A stretch of 28,591 nt of DNA from Zygnema cylindricum (Eukaryota > Streptophyta > Zygnematophyceae > Zygnematales > Zygnemataceae): the NCBI GenBank assembly GCA_037447655.1, contig JBBHKE010000817.1, positions 1 through 28,591 on the forward strand, read 5' to 3'. Position 1 is the first letter of the stretch. Each line of letters starts with the position of its first letter. The position numbers were made by a program, and so were the translations under genes. Positions 20,431 to 28,081 of the stretch are shown piece after piece. A model generated the notes under the pieces. It was given only the letters and a program-made list of their open reading frames with translations. It searched no databases and had not been told where the DNA came from.

Positions 20431-21978
20431 GCTCACCATAAATAAGAGTACAAATAAATTCCAAGAGTGCGAACGAAAAGCAACACGAGAATACTATTTC
20501 TTTTCCAAAACTAAGATTTGCAAGCAGACTAAGTTTACTGCAAAAAAAAATACTATAAATTCACTTCGGATGGAAATTTTGGAGAGGGAAGAGTTTCATC
20601 AGCTACAATAATTAGCTATTAGAAAAAAAAAAACAAATAAACAAATAAACAATTCAATCAAAGATAGAGCAAAAATAAATAAATCTACTTATAGTCATTA
20701 GCTAGAACTATATATAAAAAGATATTTAAAATCGCCATTGAAACACCTCCTGCTTACATGTTGCACGACAAAATGTTGATGTGATGAAATGCGAGCGTCG
20801 TAACATTGACAAACGTTTTTTCTAAAGCCATCTACAAAATGTGACCAACTTTAGAAATACGTGGATATTAAACATGCCACGTGTTTTCGGCCACAACCAA
20901 TTATACATTTCTGATAGCGGCTGATTAGCTTTTGTCGGCTTATTACCTCCAACTAGAATAAACATGTATCCTATTAAGGGTTTATTATATGTTTATTCAC
21001 TCAAAATTAAGCTGATACCAATAGAGGTTTGTTTGACGTTTGATCTAAGAACACATCCTTATTGGACTTATGTCCCAATATTAAGATGATTATAATAAAA
21101 CAACCAACTGGGCACCTTATTAAAGTTAAGGGTCCTTATTTAACGTCATACAACGTTCGTTCTCTCCGCGAACGACAAGAAAATAAAAATCAATCACTGA
21201 GTTCAATGTAAGTTATGTGAAACGAAACGTAAACATAGAATACCTGTCGTTATAGTTTCGTTCATTACACAATACAAAACTGAACTTGATGAACATATTA
21301 AAATTGTACGGTTACGTAGCGTTATAACGTAACTGCGTTTTACAACCCGAAGCATGGATTCGAATGTATGGCGCGACAATGTACTTTTCATTATATGTTG
21401 TCCTCTCACCTTTTTTACTGTAGTCATATTCACCGCGCGCGAAACAAACGCTTATTAAAATTATGAATGAACCATAGTTCAAAAGTAGGCGTTTTTATGG
21501 TAGGCGTTTGGTAGACGCACAAAACTTAGCAGAAATCTCGCGCATATGAGGCATACTGTATGTGTGTGCCTAGTGCACACCCCTGTACGAACGTACGAAA
21601 ATGACATATCATCATAGTACAACGTACATCGTCGGACGAAATGTTTTAGAGAACTGACACGGCGTAGGATGACATTCCGCGGGAAAAAAATCTCGGAAAA
21701 AAAAAGCGCGGACGTAAGTCCTATCGTAAGTTGTGTTATGGGATTTTCATGTGATCTTGTTAGATTGCTACTTTGATCAACGACCGTCAATCGTCCATAT
21801 TTGATGGTTTAAATTAAAAATACCTCAAAACTCGCGGAAAAATATTTTTTTGTCCGAATGTTTTTCAAAATTTAGACATGACGTTTAATTCTCTATCGAT
21901 CAATGTGCAACTCAACCATGTTCCTATTTTATTTCATTTTGCGGCCAATACAATATAGGTCTTAAGGGCATATTGTAT
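20431..21978. other. AT-rich interior of the candidate element, CpG-containing on the right
   Basis: No convincing gene is seen. From about 21100 rightward the DNA gains many CG dinucleotides (for example ACGTACGAA and CCGCGCGCGAAAC) and a small hairpin (CGTTCG/CGAACG, 21152-21172). Minus-strand open frames at 21203-21433 and 21479-21790 have no recognisable motifs. Confidence 0.3.
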
Positions 21979-22156
21979 TTTTTGCGTACAATAGGCATAT
22001 TGTATGGGCCTACGGTCACCTACCTCTGACCTATGGAATGAACTTAAATGAAGGTACATAAACCCGTACGTTGCGACGGTTTTTACTCATACCTATTTTT
22101 GTGTATAATTATGAACGGCGTTATGATTGTATATCAGAAAAACCAAAAATAGAATT

Positions 22157-22399
22157 ATGGATATTTACGCTGGAAGGACGCGACGTCTTATGACGGCAGA
22201 TCGTGTATACCTAAATCAGCGTTATGGAGAAATTACAATTAAACATTTTTTTGATAATGGGATTGATACACAATTTAGCGTAAATGACACTACGTGTGAC
22301 GTTCCATCAGGCGAAAAGTGGCTTAGTTTACAAAAATCCGCGACCCTCCGTCCCAATCGTACTGCCTATTTTGTTTTTATACGAAATATAACATTATAG
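22157..22399 (+). CDS. Unrecognised small ORF, 80 residues
   Basis: ATG at 22157 opens an unspliced frame of 80 codons and a TAG. It reads MDIYAGRTRRLMTADRVYLN, later YGEITIKHFFDNGIDTQF, and near the end RPNRTAYFVFIRNITL. There is no signal peptide, membrane helix or known motif. The amino-acid mix is balanced and uses CGN arginine codons freely, unlike the low-complexity frames elsewhere. It is the first of three same-strand compact ORFs, and a perfect hairpin lies 95 bases after its stop. It could be a real gene, an old exon or chance; I cannot assign a function. Confidence 0.35.
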   Translation: MDIYAGRTRRLMTADRVYLNQRYGEITIKHFFDNGIDTQFSVNDTTCDVPSGEKWLSLQKSATLRPNRTAYFVFIRNITL

Positions 22400-22494
22400 A
22401 GATTCTTGCCGATACTCCCCGAAGGTCTAAGAGGTAATACTGGTCGTCGGATGTTCATCTGCGAGAAGTTCGCTTCGTTTTTTTCTGTAACTGT

Positions 22495-22519
22495 CAACCC
22501 ACCTCGAGGAGGTGGGTTG
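22495..22519. terminator. Perfect 11-bp hairpin downstream of the 22157 ORF
   Basis: CAACCCACCTC-GAG-GAGGTGGGTTG is a GC-rich perfect 11-bp stem with a 3-base loop. It lies 95 bases after the stop of the 22157-22399 ORF. It is the strongest small hairpin in the window. Role as a transcript 3'-end signal is inference from its position and from similar hairpins at the next two ORFs. Confidence 0.45.
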
Positions 22520-22540
22520 GAAGATACAGGAAAAAATAAA

Positions 22541-22576
22541 TCGTGACACGCTGGACGATTAAACTACGTGTCATGA
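22541..22576. repeat. Hairpin TCGTGACACG/CGTGTCATGA
   Basis: A 10-bp stem with one G-T pair and a 16-base loop. A third related CATGACACGC follows at about 22610. Just downstream, CGTCACACTATTTT and CGTCACACTATTTC (about 22669 and 22697) form a short direct repeat. Confidence 0.5.
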
Positions 22577-22660
22577 TGCAAAACCAACGAAAAATCTTAA
22601 GAGTTGCACATGACACGCGATTTACAAAATACAACCGAAAATAAGAACGAAATATCGTAG

Positions 22661-22999
22661 CATTCCCTCGTCACACTATTTTCGGTAAATTTTGTTCGTC
22701 ACACTATTTCTCTCAAAGGACTTTCGCTATGTTCGAAAACTGAAACCCTAAAAAATGAGGTGGCTTACAAACTAGCGTCTGGCAAAAGTATAAAAGTTTT
22801 GTCTTATGATTGCTTGGTACGCAGGTACATGGTACGCAAGTCAAGTTTTAAAGTTAAGTTTGTTGGTGATAAAAATACGAAAGATATTCAATATCGGATC
22901 GTAGCTTGCGTGGCGCCAGTCAATGTAGAACACGTGGCTTACAGACTCTGCGTGATGGAACATGACTCAAAGCGTTGCTCCATTAGGCGGTCTCAGTAA
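22661..22999 (+). CDS. Unrecognised ORF ending in a stop-codon hairpin
   Basis: The frame is open from just after a TAG at 22658-22660 to TAA at 22997-22999 (112 codons). The first ATG in frame is at 22829, giving a 56-residue protein (MVRKSSFKVKFVGDKNTKD, later APVNVEHVAYRLCVMEHDSK). Upstream coding-like sequence (NEVAYKLASGKSIKVLSYD) suggests the true start is lost, non-ATG or in an upstream exon. It is Lys/Arg/Val-rich with no recognised domain. Its stop codon lies in the left arm of a two-part palindrome. The function is unknown. Confidence 0.3.
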   Translation, partial: HSLVTLFSVNFVRHTISLKGLSLCSKTETLKNEVAYKLASGKSIKVLSYDCLVRRYMVRKSSFKVKFVGDKNTKDIQYRIVACVAPVNVEHVAYRLCVMEHDSKRCSIRRSQ

Positions 23000-23029
23000 A
23001 CGTCGAAAATTCTTTTACTGAAGCGACCG
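22988..23029. terminator. Hairpin containing the stop codon of the 22661 ORF
   Basis: The left arm CGGTC-TCAGTAAA (22988-23000) pairs with TTTACTGA (23014-23021) and GACCG (23025-23029). This gives 8 bp plus 5 bp separated by a 3-base bulge, with a 13-base loop. The TAA stop (22997-22999) is inside the left arm. A minus-strand open frame (22983-23354) ends just beyond the same structure, so strand assignment of a terminator is not certain. Confidence 0.45.
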
Positions 23030-23097
23030 TTCCATTGTGTCGGGTCAGTAACCGACATTTTATATTCGTAGCACTGTTTGATTGGTCCACGTAGTAC

Positions 23098-23544
23098 ATG
23101 AATGTGATTCTAGTAATCTTTACAAAATATTTGTTAGCAAATTGTGACCACAAATGTTTACCCACGAAAGTAAAAAGTGACTCGCACGACGTATTTAATA
23201 AAATCTGTACGAGCGGACGAAACTTGAGATTTGTAGAAGCGTACAAAAATGCCAGAATGGTTAGTGGATGGCAACAGACGCGTGAAGCAATATCCTCCGT
23301 CAAATATTTTCTTGCGGCTTCCGATGGCCTCGCATCCTTCCTGGCGGATGGCATATGTCATGTGCGACGTGTACCCATCTGGTCGCGCGGTCGTCGTGGA
23401 TATTTGTTCACTTTTCCACGAGGCACGATGTTATACGTTCAGGCGCATAGAATTGACCCACTCCGGGTCACTTGTTGCGAATTGAAAGTGTCAGACGATC
23501 GATTATCCGATTATGAATCCGACGGTCCACGTTTACGCCCATAA
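23098..23544 (+). CDS. Unrecognised ORF, 148 residues, ending in a hairpin
   Basis: ATG at 23098 opens 148 unspliced codons ending TAA at 23542-23544. This is the longest compositionally normal ORF in the window outside PnsB1. It starts MNVILVIFTKYLLANCDHKC (a short hydrophobic start, then Cys/Lys-rich), has a middle with VSGWQQTREAISSVKYFLAA, an Arg-rich part (RRVPIWSRGRRG) and an acidic Ser/Asp tail (SDDRLSDYESDGP). No known domain is recognised. Codons include many CG-containing Arg, Ser and Ala triplets. A 123-codon frame runs antisense across the front half, so the coding strand is not proven. The plus strand is preferred because the frame is longer and its stop is embedded in a perfect hairpin. 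Confidence 0.4.
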   Translation: MNVILVIFTKYLLANCDHKCLPTKVKSDSHDVFNKICTSGRNLRFVEAYKNARMVSGWQQTREAISSVKYFLAASDGLASFLADGICHVRRVPIWSRGRRGYLFTFPRGTMLYVQAHRIDPLRVTCCELKVSDDRLSDYESDGPRLRP

Positions 23545-23550
23545 ACGTGG
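23527..23550. terminator. Perfect 9-bp hairpin containing the stop codon of the 23098 ORF
   Basis: CCACGTTTA (23527-23535) pairs perfectly with TAAACGTGG (23542-23550) across a 6-base loop (CGCCCA). The TAA stop is the first three bases of the right arm. It is the same layout idea as at 22988-23029, where the stop is in the left arm. Confidence 0.5.
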
Positions 23551-23881
23551 AGTATCAAATCCCTCATTCAGTAGGCTTGTTTTTCTAACATTTTCTTTTT
23601 TTTGGTACGGCACTGTACGAAACAACACGGTTTTCTGTAAAAAAACGGCATTTTTCCCCTAATGGAACCTCACCCTAACTTGAAAAATAGTGAAGGCATA
23701 GACGTTGCTCGTGGAGACTAAACTCTGCCCTAGCTGACAACAATTTATCAGAGCTTAACATCAGAATGGGAGGAGTACAGTTTTCAGCCGTAAAATGTAC
23801 ACTCGTAAAATCTGCCCTAAAAAGGGGAAAATGAATTGATTAACATAATGTACCTTCGTTGCTGAAAAATGATAATGCTCT
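23545..23881. other. Non-coding spacer
   Basis: No gene is seen; it contains short poly-A and poly-T runs. A TTTTT run on the minus strand near 23866 would terminate the tRNA-Gly transcript. Confidence 0.4.
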
Positions 23882-23952
23882 GCGCCGGCCGGGAGTCGAA
23901 CCCGGGTCTGATGCTTGGAAGGCATCTATCCTGACCGTTGGACTACCGGCGC
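23882..23952 (-). tRNA. tRNA-Gly(UCC)
   Basis: A complete minus-strand cloverleaf, identical to the copy at 15145-15215, with anticodon loop CTTCCAA (UCC) and fully paired acceptor and T stems. It is transcribed away from PnsB1, and its 5' end lies about 360 bases upstream of the PnsB1 start codon. A TTTTT run about 12 bases beyond the 3' end can serve as terminator. Confidence 0.97.
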
Positions 23953-24183
23953 ATGTTAAACACGCCTTCTTTTACTAAAATTACTTTTTTCTAATCACAC
24001 CCCCCTTATCCACAACTCGAGGCTCCCATTTGCGCATACTGAAAACGAAACCTTTTGTCACGTCCACCTGTCCAATTGCAGGTCGGGTTGCTCTTTTTTC
24101 TTTCACGGTCTGCCCGGAAAAAACATTTTCCATCCATACCACACTTTCCTTGCTATCCTATATCCTCCTCCCTAGAATCGGCT

Positions 24184-24193
24184 GCCACGTGGC
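24184..24193. promoter_or_regulatory. G-box (GCCACGTGGC) upstream of PnsB1
   Basis: The perfect 10-bp palindrome GCCACGTGGC, a strong G-box, lies 120 bases before the first ATG of PnsB1. G-boxes bind bZIP and bHLH (PIF-type) factors and are common in light-regulated photosynthesis genes, which suits an NDH subunit. A weak TATA-like CAATATACA lies near 24280. No other element is claimed. Confidence 0.6.
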
Positions 24194-24312
24194 GCTGGTT
24201 TTGTGCATATTCTCCTAGGGAATTTAGCACCCACCTCGTTGCCCTTTATTTTTTCTAGTATCTTTCTTCACTGCCTTTTCAATATACAAGTTAACCATAA
24301 ATTTTAGTCATC

Positions 24313-24972
24313 ATGGAAGCCATGGCTTCCACATTTTCTCTGACTTCTTTTAAAACCCTAAACTTTCAACAAACCCTAAAAGGTTCATCTTCTGATAGCA
24401 CAGCATGCAACGTGGCTGCTTCTTCGAAGCTCTGTCTCTCTCCCTCTCCTCTCACTCTCCAAAACCTAAAAAAGGTTCAAACACCTCTCAACTCCATCAA
24501 ATCTTCGAAGAGATTCTCCAGCTTTACCCCTTTATGTGCTCGTAAAGGCATGTTTGATGATCCTTTCAATTATGGAGATGATCCTGACATGTCTTATGGA
24601 GATCTTCTCTCCGAAGGACGACAAGAAGCCGAGGCTCCTCGTCCTCCGAACGATGAAACGAGTGAGAAAGGATATTTGAAATTTCCAAGTGGTTATTTGC
24701 CAGAAATTGCCTCTCTCGGTCTTTACATCCGAGATGATGTTCGCAAATGTGCAATTTTTGTCACTGGTGGTGTGTATGAGAATCTTCTTTTTTTCCCGGT
24801 GATTCAACTGCTTAAAGATAGGTATCCAGGAGTAGAAATTGACATTGTTGCGACTCCGAGAGGGAAACAGACCTATGAGATGAACAAGAATGTGAGGAGA
24901 TCCTGGGTTTATGATGTGGAGGATGTTTTGGTGATGCCCGCCGACTATGTCGAGATGCTCGGACGTTTGAAG
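24313..24972 (+). CDS. PNSB1: PnsB1/NDF1, exon 1: chloroplast NDH subcomplex B subunit 1
   Basis: This encodes a nuclear-made subunit of subcomplex B of the chloroplast NADH dehydrogenase-like complex, which drives cyclic electron flow around photosystem I on the thylakoid. Residues 1 to about 75 are Ser/Thr/Lys-rich with few acidic residues and fit a transit peptide ending near PLCARKG. The mature start DDPFNYGDDPDMSYGDLLSE, then YLKFPSGYLPEIASLGLYIR, and GGVYENLLFFPVIQLLKDRY match the known PnsB1 pattern. The GGVYENLL...LKDRYPG segment has the look of the N-terminal Rossmann unit of GT9-type glycosyltransferases, though no enzymatic role is known. Start: ATG at 24313; a second ATG at 24322 has the stronger context (GCCATGGCT). 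The exon ends AAG at 24972 before GTGAGA, phase 0. Confidence 0.9.
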
Positions 24973-26862
24973 GTGAGAACAGATTTGAGTAAGATTTTTG
25001 TTTTTGATTCCATTTGATTGGGGATGGGATAGGATCTGAGGGTTGAAGTGCAATATCTGGAGGTACATTTGAGGTCTGCTGTTTTTTTGTTCTGTTTCTA
25101 GTTAGGGTTGTAGGAATGGTTTGTAAACACCCGGGATAAATTTTCGTTGAAGATTTTTTAGATTTATAGTGTGAGAAATTTTTTGCCAGTTAGTCAAAGC
25201 TGTTAGCACTGTGAAAAGATGCTTGCTCGGTTGTAAAGTCAGAATGTAGGGTTGTCAAAATATCATGGTCATACTTTCCAGTGCTAAAGATGTAAGATTT
25301 ATTTTTTATGAGGTTTATTCTTATAATGTTTACTCTTTATACGTTTTATTCTTTATAGGCTGGGATATTGGTAATATTTTGAAGCAATGAATCATTTGAG
25401 ATGGTTGGTAGTGAACGACAGGAAACTGTGTCATAGAAAATCGTCGAAGGGAGAGGTCCAAGAAAATCTCCGCACGCGTCAAATAAATGAGAACACGATG
25501 ATTTTACAACGATGGTAGTTATGTGGAGCAAGTAAGGAGATTGAAGAAAGAAAAAAGAATACGATAAAATCAAGTTTAGTGTACCCTAAAAGACTAAAAC
25601 TTATACTTCAGAACATGGGAAAAAATGTGAAGGTTCTTTCATTGAGCAGTAAAGGAAAACTGTGAGCTTTTTTCTCGTGTCTTACTGAATGGATCAGCTT
25701 TTCCCGTCATCCTTCAAGGTTTTCCACACTGTCCCCCCATTTTCAGCCCGTTTCCATCTCCACTGCTTTCACCACGTTTCCCCCACTTCTTCGCAACTAA
25801 CTTCCCACTTTCCCCCACCTTTTCCCCTCTTTTCCCCTACTTTTTCCCCACTTGTTTCTCCACTTGTTTCCTCGCTTTCCCCCCACTTTTTCTTCGCAAG
25901 TTTCCGGCTTTTCTCCCACCGTTTCCTCGCTTATTTTCCGCTTCTTTTTGACAACTTTTGTCGCTTTTGTTGTCGCTTTCTTTTCGGGCAGTGTGAGAAG
26001 AGACAAATTTACTGCTCTTCGCTATCAGAAGAAGCTGTTTTTTTGTCAAAGGGGAAAGAAATGAAATGGATCACATTTAAATATTGTTTTGCGTGGTATG
26101 ACCTGTTTCACATTGTGTTAAGGATAACATCAGGGATACACCTCTTTTGGCATTCAATTTAGTTGATGACGTGAAAAGTTTTTTTTGTATAGTTCTTAAT
26201 GGCTAGAAACTTTGCATCCTTGTATCTTTCATTAGTTTTCAGTCATTTAGTTCATAATTTTTAATTTATTATTATGTCTGCTTATGACTTTATTTATTTA
26301 TTTATTCGTTAAAGAGAAATGCAAACTTCATTTAAGTCCAAAGCACATGAACCTTGCTTCAAATCCTAATGTAGCTTTTCTTGTATCCACCTCTCCTTCA
26401 CTCCCTCTCTCTTCCACTAAATTTTTATTCTCTTTTTTTAAAAGCGGAACTATTCGACAAAGTCGAGGCCGTTTCTGAACTAAGCTACTCTGTCCATGGC
26501 TGCTAGTGTTAGGCATTTTTCGGGCACTATATGTTACTGTCAAAATTTTTTCTTGAAGAAGTAATCGAAAGGCAACTGACTCCACTTTCAATCGTAATGT
26601 CAAGATTAAAAATTGAAAAACTCTGTGATGAGAAAAATTGCTTTTGAGTGCTTCAAAAATGTTTGACACTGATAATGCGCTGTGTACTTTCCTTATCCTT
26701 ATCCTTTTCTGCCACTGATTTTCATTCTTATTTACTTCTTCTTTCTTGTTAATGGTAACAGAATGAATGCTATTGTATGACTTTTCATATTCTTTATCCT
26801 TTTCTGCCTCTATTTTTGATTCTTTGTTTCTTCTCTTTCATGTTTCTTGTCGACTGTAACAG
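24973..26862 (+). other. PNSB1: PnsB1 intron 1 (1890 nt)
   Basis: GT-AG intron, donor AAG/GTGAGA, acceptor GTAACAG/AATGAA. It contains a pyrimidine-rich degenerate minisatellite at about 25725-25975 (units such as TTTCCCCCAC and TTTTCCCC). Near its end lies a duplicate of its own acceptor region. Open frames inside it on either strand (for example 25689-26162) follow the C/T-rich composition and are not genes. Confidence 0.85.
25725..25975 (+). repeat. Pyrimidine-rich minisatellite in PnsB1 intron 1
   Basis: Degenerate 9-12-bp units of the type CACTTTCCCC, CTTTTCCCC and CACTTGTTTC repeat for about 250 bases. In the transcript the tract is pyrimidine-rich and could bind PTB-type factors, which is inference. 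Confidence 0.75.
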
Positions 26863-26880
26863 AATGAATGCTACGATATG
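26695..26880 (+). repeat. Tandem duplication of the intron 1 acceptor and first exon 2 bases
   Basis: Two copies, about 101 bp apart, each read TATCCTTTTCTGCC, a T-rich tract, TTTCTTGT, then GTAACAGAATGAATGCTA followed by a (T)GTATGA or CGATATGA end. The second copy (acceptor AG 26861-26862) is the real splice site; the first has an equally good AG at 26760-26761. Exon-like sequence after the first AG begins AATGAATGCTATTGTATGAC. Confidence 0.9.
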
Positions 26881-27053
26881 ATTATTTCCACTAGACAGTC
26901 AGGTTTGGGCCATGCCTTAATGCTTTTTCTCACTGATGCCCGACAACGACTCTCATATGTTCAACCAAACGCCAATGGAGCCGGAGCCGGAGCGTTTCTC
27001 TCGAAAACTTTCCGCGCAGACACAATTAATTTGGCCGAACGGGGATACTATTT
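26863..27053 (+). CDS. PNSB1: PnsB1, exon 2
   Basis: 191 nt, entered in phase 0. It reads NECYDMIISTRQSGLGHALM, then LFLTDARQRLSYVQPNANGA and GAGAFLSKTFRADTINLAER, ending GYY plus two bases of the next codon. The exon was fixed by frame: ending at TATTT before GTCAGT and joining to G at 27812 gives GYYLYKELTDYF, which matches the PnsB1 pattern. The alternative donor GTAATT six bases further would shift the frame of exon 3. The donor TTT/GTCAGT is weak. Confidence 0.88.
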
Positions 27054-27811
27054 GTCAGTAATTCTTGATTGATTTCAAAAAACTCAAACTGCCATTGTGA
27101 ACAAATGTCAATGCCCCACGGTTATACATTTGATTATTTTCATGTTGATCTCAAACAACTCAACTCCCAGTGGTTCAATGTCAATCTCCGGAAGTCATAC
27201 AATTCATTATTTTCGTATGCTTTTTTTAAGGTTTATGACTGACTAATGTGGGATGTTGTTTTCAAGTTAATTTACGTGATTTCTCTGCAGTTTATATAAT
27301 TTCACATGCGATGTTTTTAGACCAGGTGAAAATCCAACTTGACGTCTGCATTTACAATTTTTTTTTTGTTCACCAAAGAAAAATTTGTGTCATAACCTTT
27401 GTCTCTAAAATGGTGTGGTCCAGACTAATCACAAGAAACGGTCTCCCTATTTCTGGTGTCTTAGTTACAGGGCAAAAGGTTTAAATTTAAATAATATCAA
27501 TTACAATGCTGTTAGCTTCTCATTTTCTGTGTTTTTGTTTTTTTTCATGATTTTGTTTTCCCAGGTCTAAAGAATCTTCTTGATGTCTTTATGTTAGGGC
27601 AAAAGGTTTTACACCTAAAAATATGGATTACAACTGCTGTCAGCTTCTGATTTTTCATTTCTTTTCTCTCTTTTTCGCTTGTAATTTTGTTTTCCCAAGT
27701 CGAAAGAAAGGTTTTGGTGTGTTTATGTTAGGGCAAAAGATTTACACCGAAAAACCTCGATTACAATTACTAGTTGTTTTTGTCTTCTTTTTTGTATTTT
27801 TCTGTTTTCAG
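27054..27811 (+). other. PNSB1: PnsB1 intron 2 (758 nt)
   Basis: GT-AG intron with a weak donor (GTCAGT) and acceptor TTTTCAG/GTACAA. Its two ends are both built of tandem duplications: a 76-bp pair at the 5' end and three 110-135-bp acceptor-like units at the 3' end, described separately. Confidence 0.85.
27069..27220 (+). repeat. 76-bp tandem duplication at the 5' end of intron 2
   Basis: Copies start at 27069 (TTGATTTCAAAAAACTCAA) and 27145 (TTGATCTCAAACAACTCAA). Both continue with an AATGTCAAT block and TCATTATTTTC-like ends. The divergence is moderate. Confidence 0.85.
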
Positions 27812-27830
27812 GTACAAAGAACTCACAGAC
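27461..27830 (+). repeat. Three tandem copies of the intron 2 acceptor region
   Basis: Units begin GGGCAAAAG(G/A)TTT at 27470, 27597 and 27731, continue ATTACAA and (C/T)TTCTGAT-type T-rich tracts, and end in acceptor-like sequences. These are TTTTCCCAG/GTCTAAAGAATC (AG 27563-27564), TTTTCCCAA/GTCGAAAG (AG lost to AA but AAG present, 27697-27699) and TTTTCAG/GTACAAAGAACTC (the real site, AG 27810-27811). The bases after each AG resemble the start of exon 3. Confidence 0.88.
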
Positions 27831-28081
27831 TACTTCTGTCTCCCTTCAAAGTTTATGAGTCCTGACGAGACTCCTCTCTCTGTACCTCCTCTGAAAGTCG
27901 GTATTTCGAAGAAAGTACAGGAAGTTGCGAGAGGAGTACTCGCAGCCGCGGGAATTAAGGGCCCAGGTTTTGTCGTTTTCCATGGAGTCGAATCTTCTTC
28001 GGCAGCTTCTATGAGATCGCAAGGAGATTCTGACAGCCAGCTGTCAGTGGAGGTCATCGCCCAGCTGGCAAAGTCAACCGG
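27812..28081 (+). CDS. PNSB1: PnsB1, exon 3 (gene continues past the window edge)
   Basis: 270 nt entering with the last base of a codon (phase 2), then YKELTDYFCLPSKFMSPDET, a PLSVPPLKVGISKKVQEVAR block, GPGFVVFHGVESSSAASMRS and DSQLSVEVIAQLAKST. The GFVVFHGVES segment is a beta strand and loop conserved in PnsB1. It ends with GG before GTGAGA at 28082. The exons so far code for 373 residues; the Arabidopsis protein is about 460, so roughly 90 residues lie in further exons beyond the window. Confidence 0.88.

Noticed and set aside
22983-23354. 123-codon minus-strand ORF overlapping the 23098 ORF
   Set aside because: Shorter than the plus-strand frame and not recognisable; kept only as a caution on strand choice.
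22157-23550. Firm annotation of the ORF cluster as giant-virus DNA
   Set aside because: No viral hallmark protein is present and hairpins alone are not diagnostic; kept as a hypothesis only.
24763-24850. Claim that PnsB1 is an active glycosyltransferase
   Set aside because: The Rossmann-like resemblance to GT9 is only a fold impression; PnsB1 is known as a structural NDH subunit and no catalytic residues were identified.
24532-25068. 178-codon open frame antisense to PnsB1 exon 1
   Set aside because: It mirrors the codon structure of the real exon and crosses its splice donor; no motif recognised.
25689-26162. 157-codon open frame in PnsB1 intron 1
   Set aside because: It follows the pyrimidine-rich minisatellite and has Phe/Ser/Pro-biased composition; it lies wholly inside an intron.
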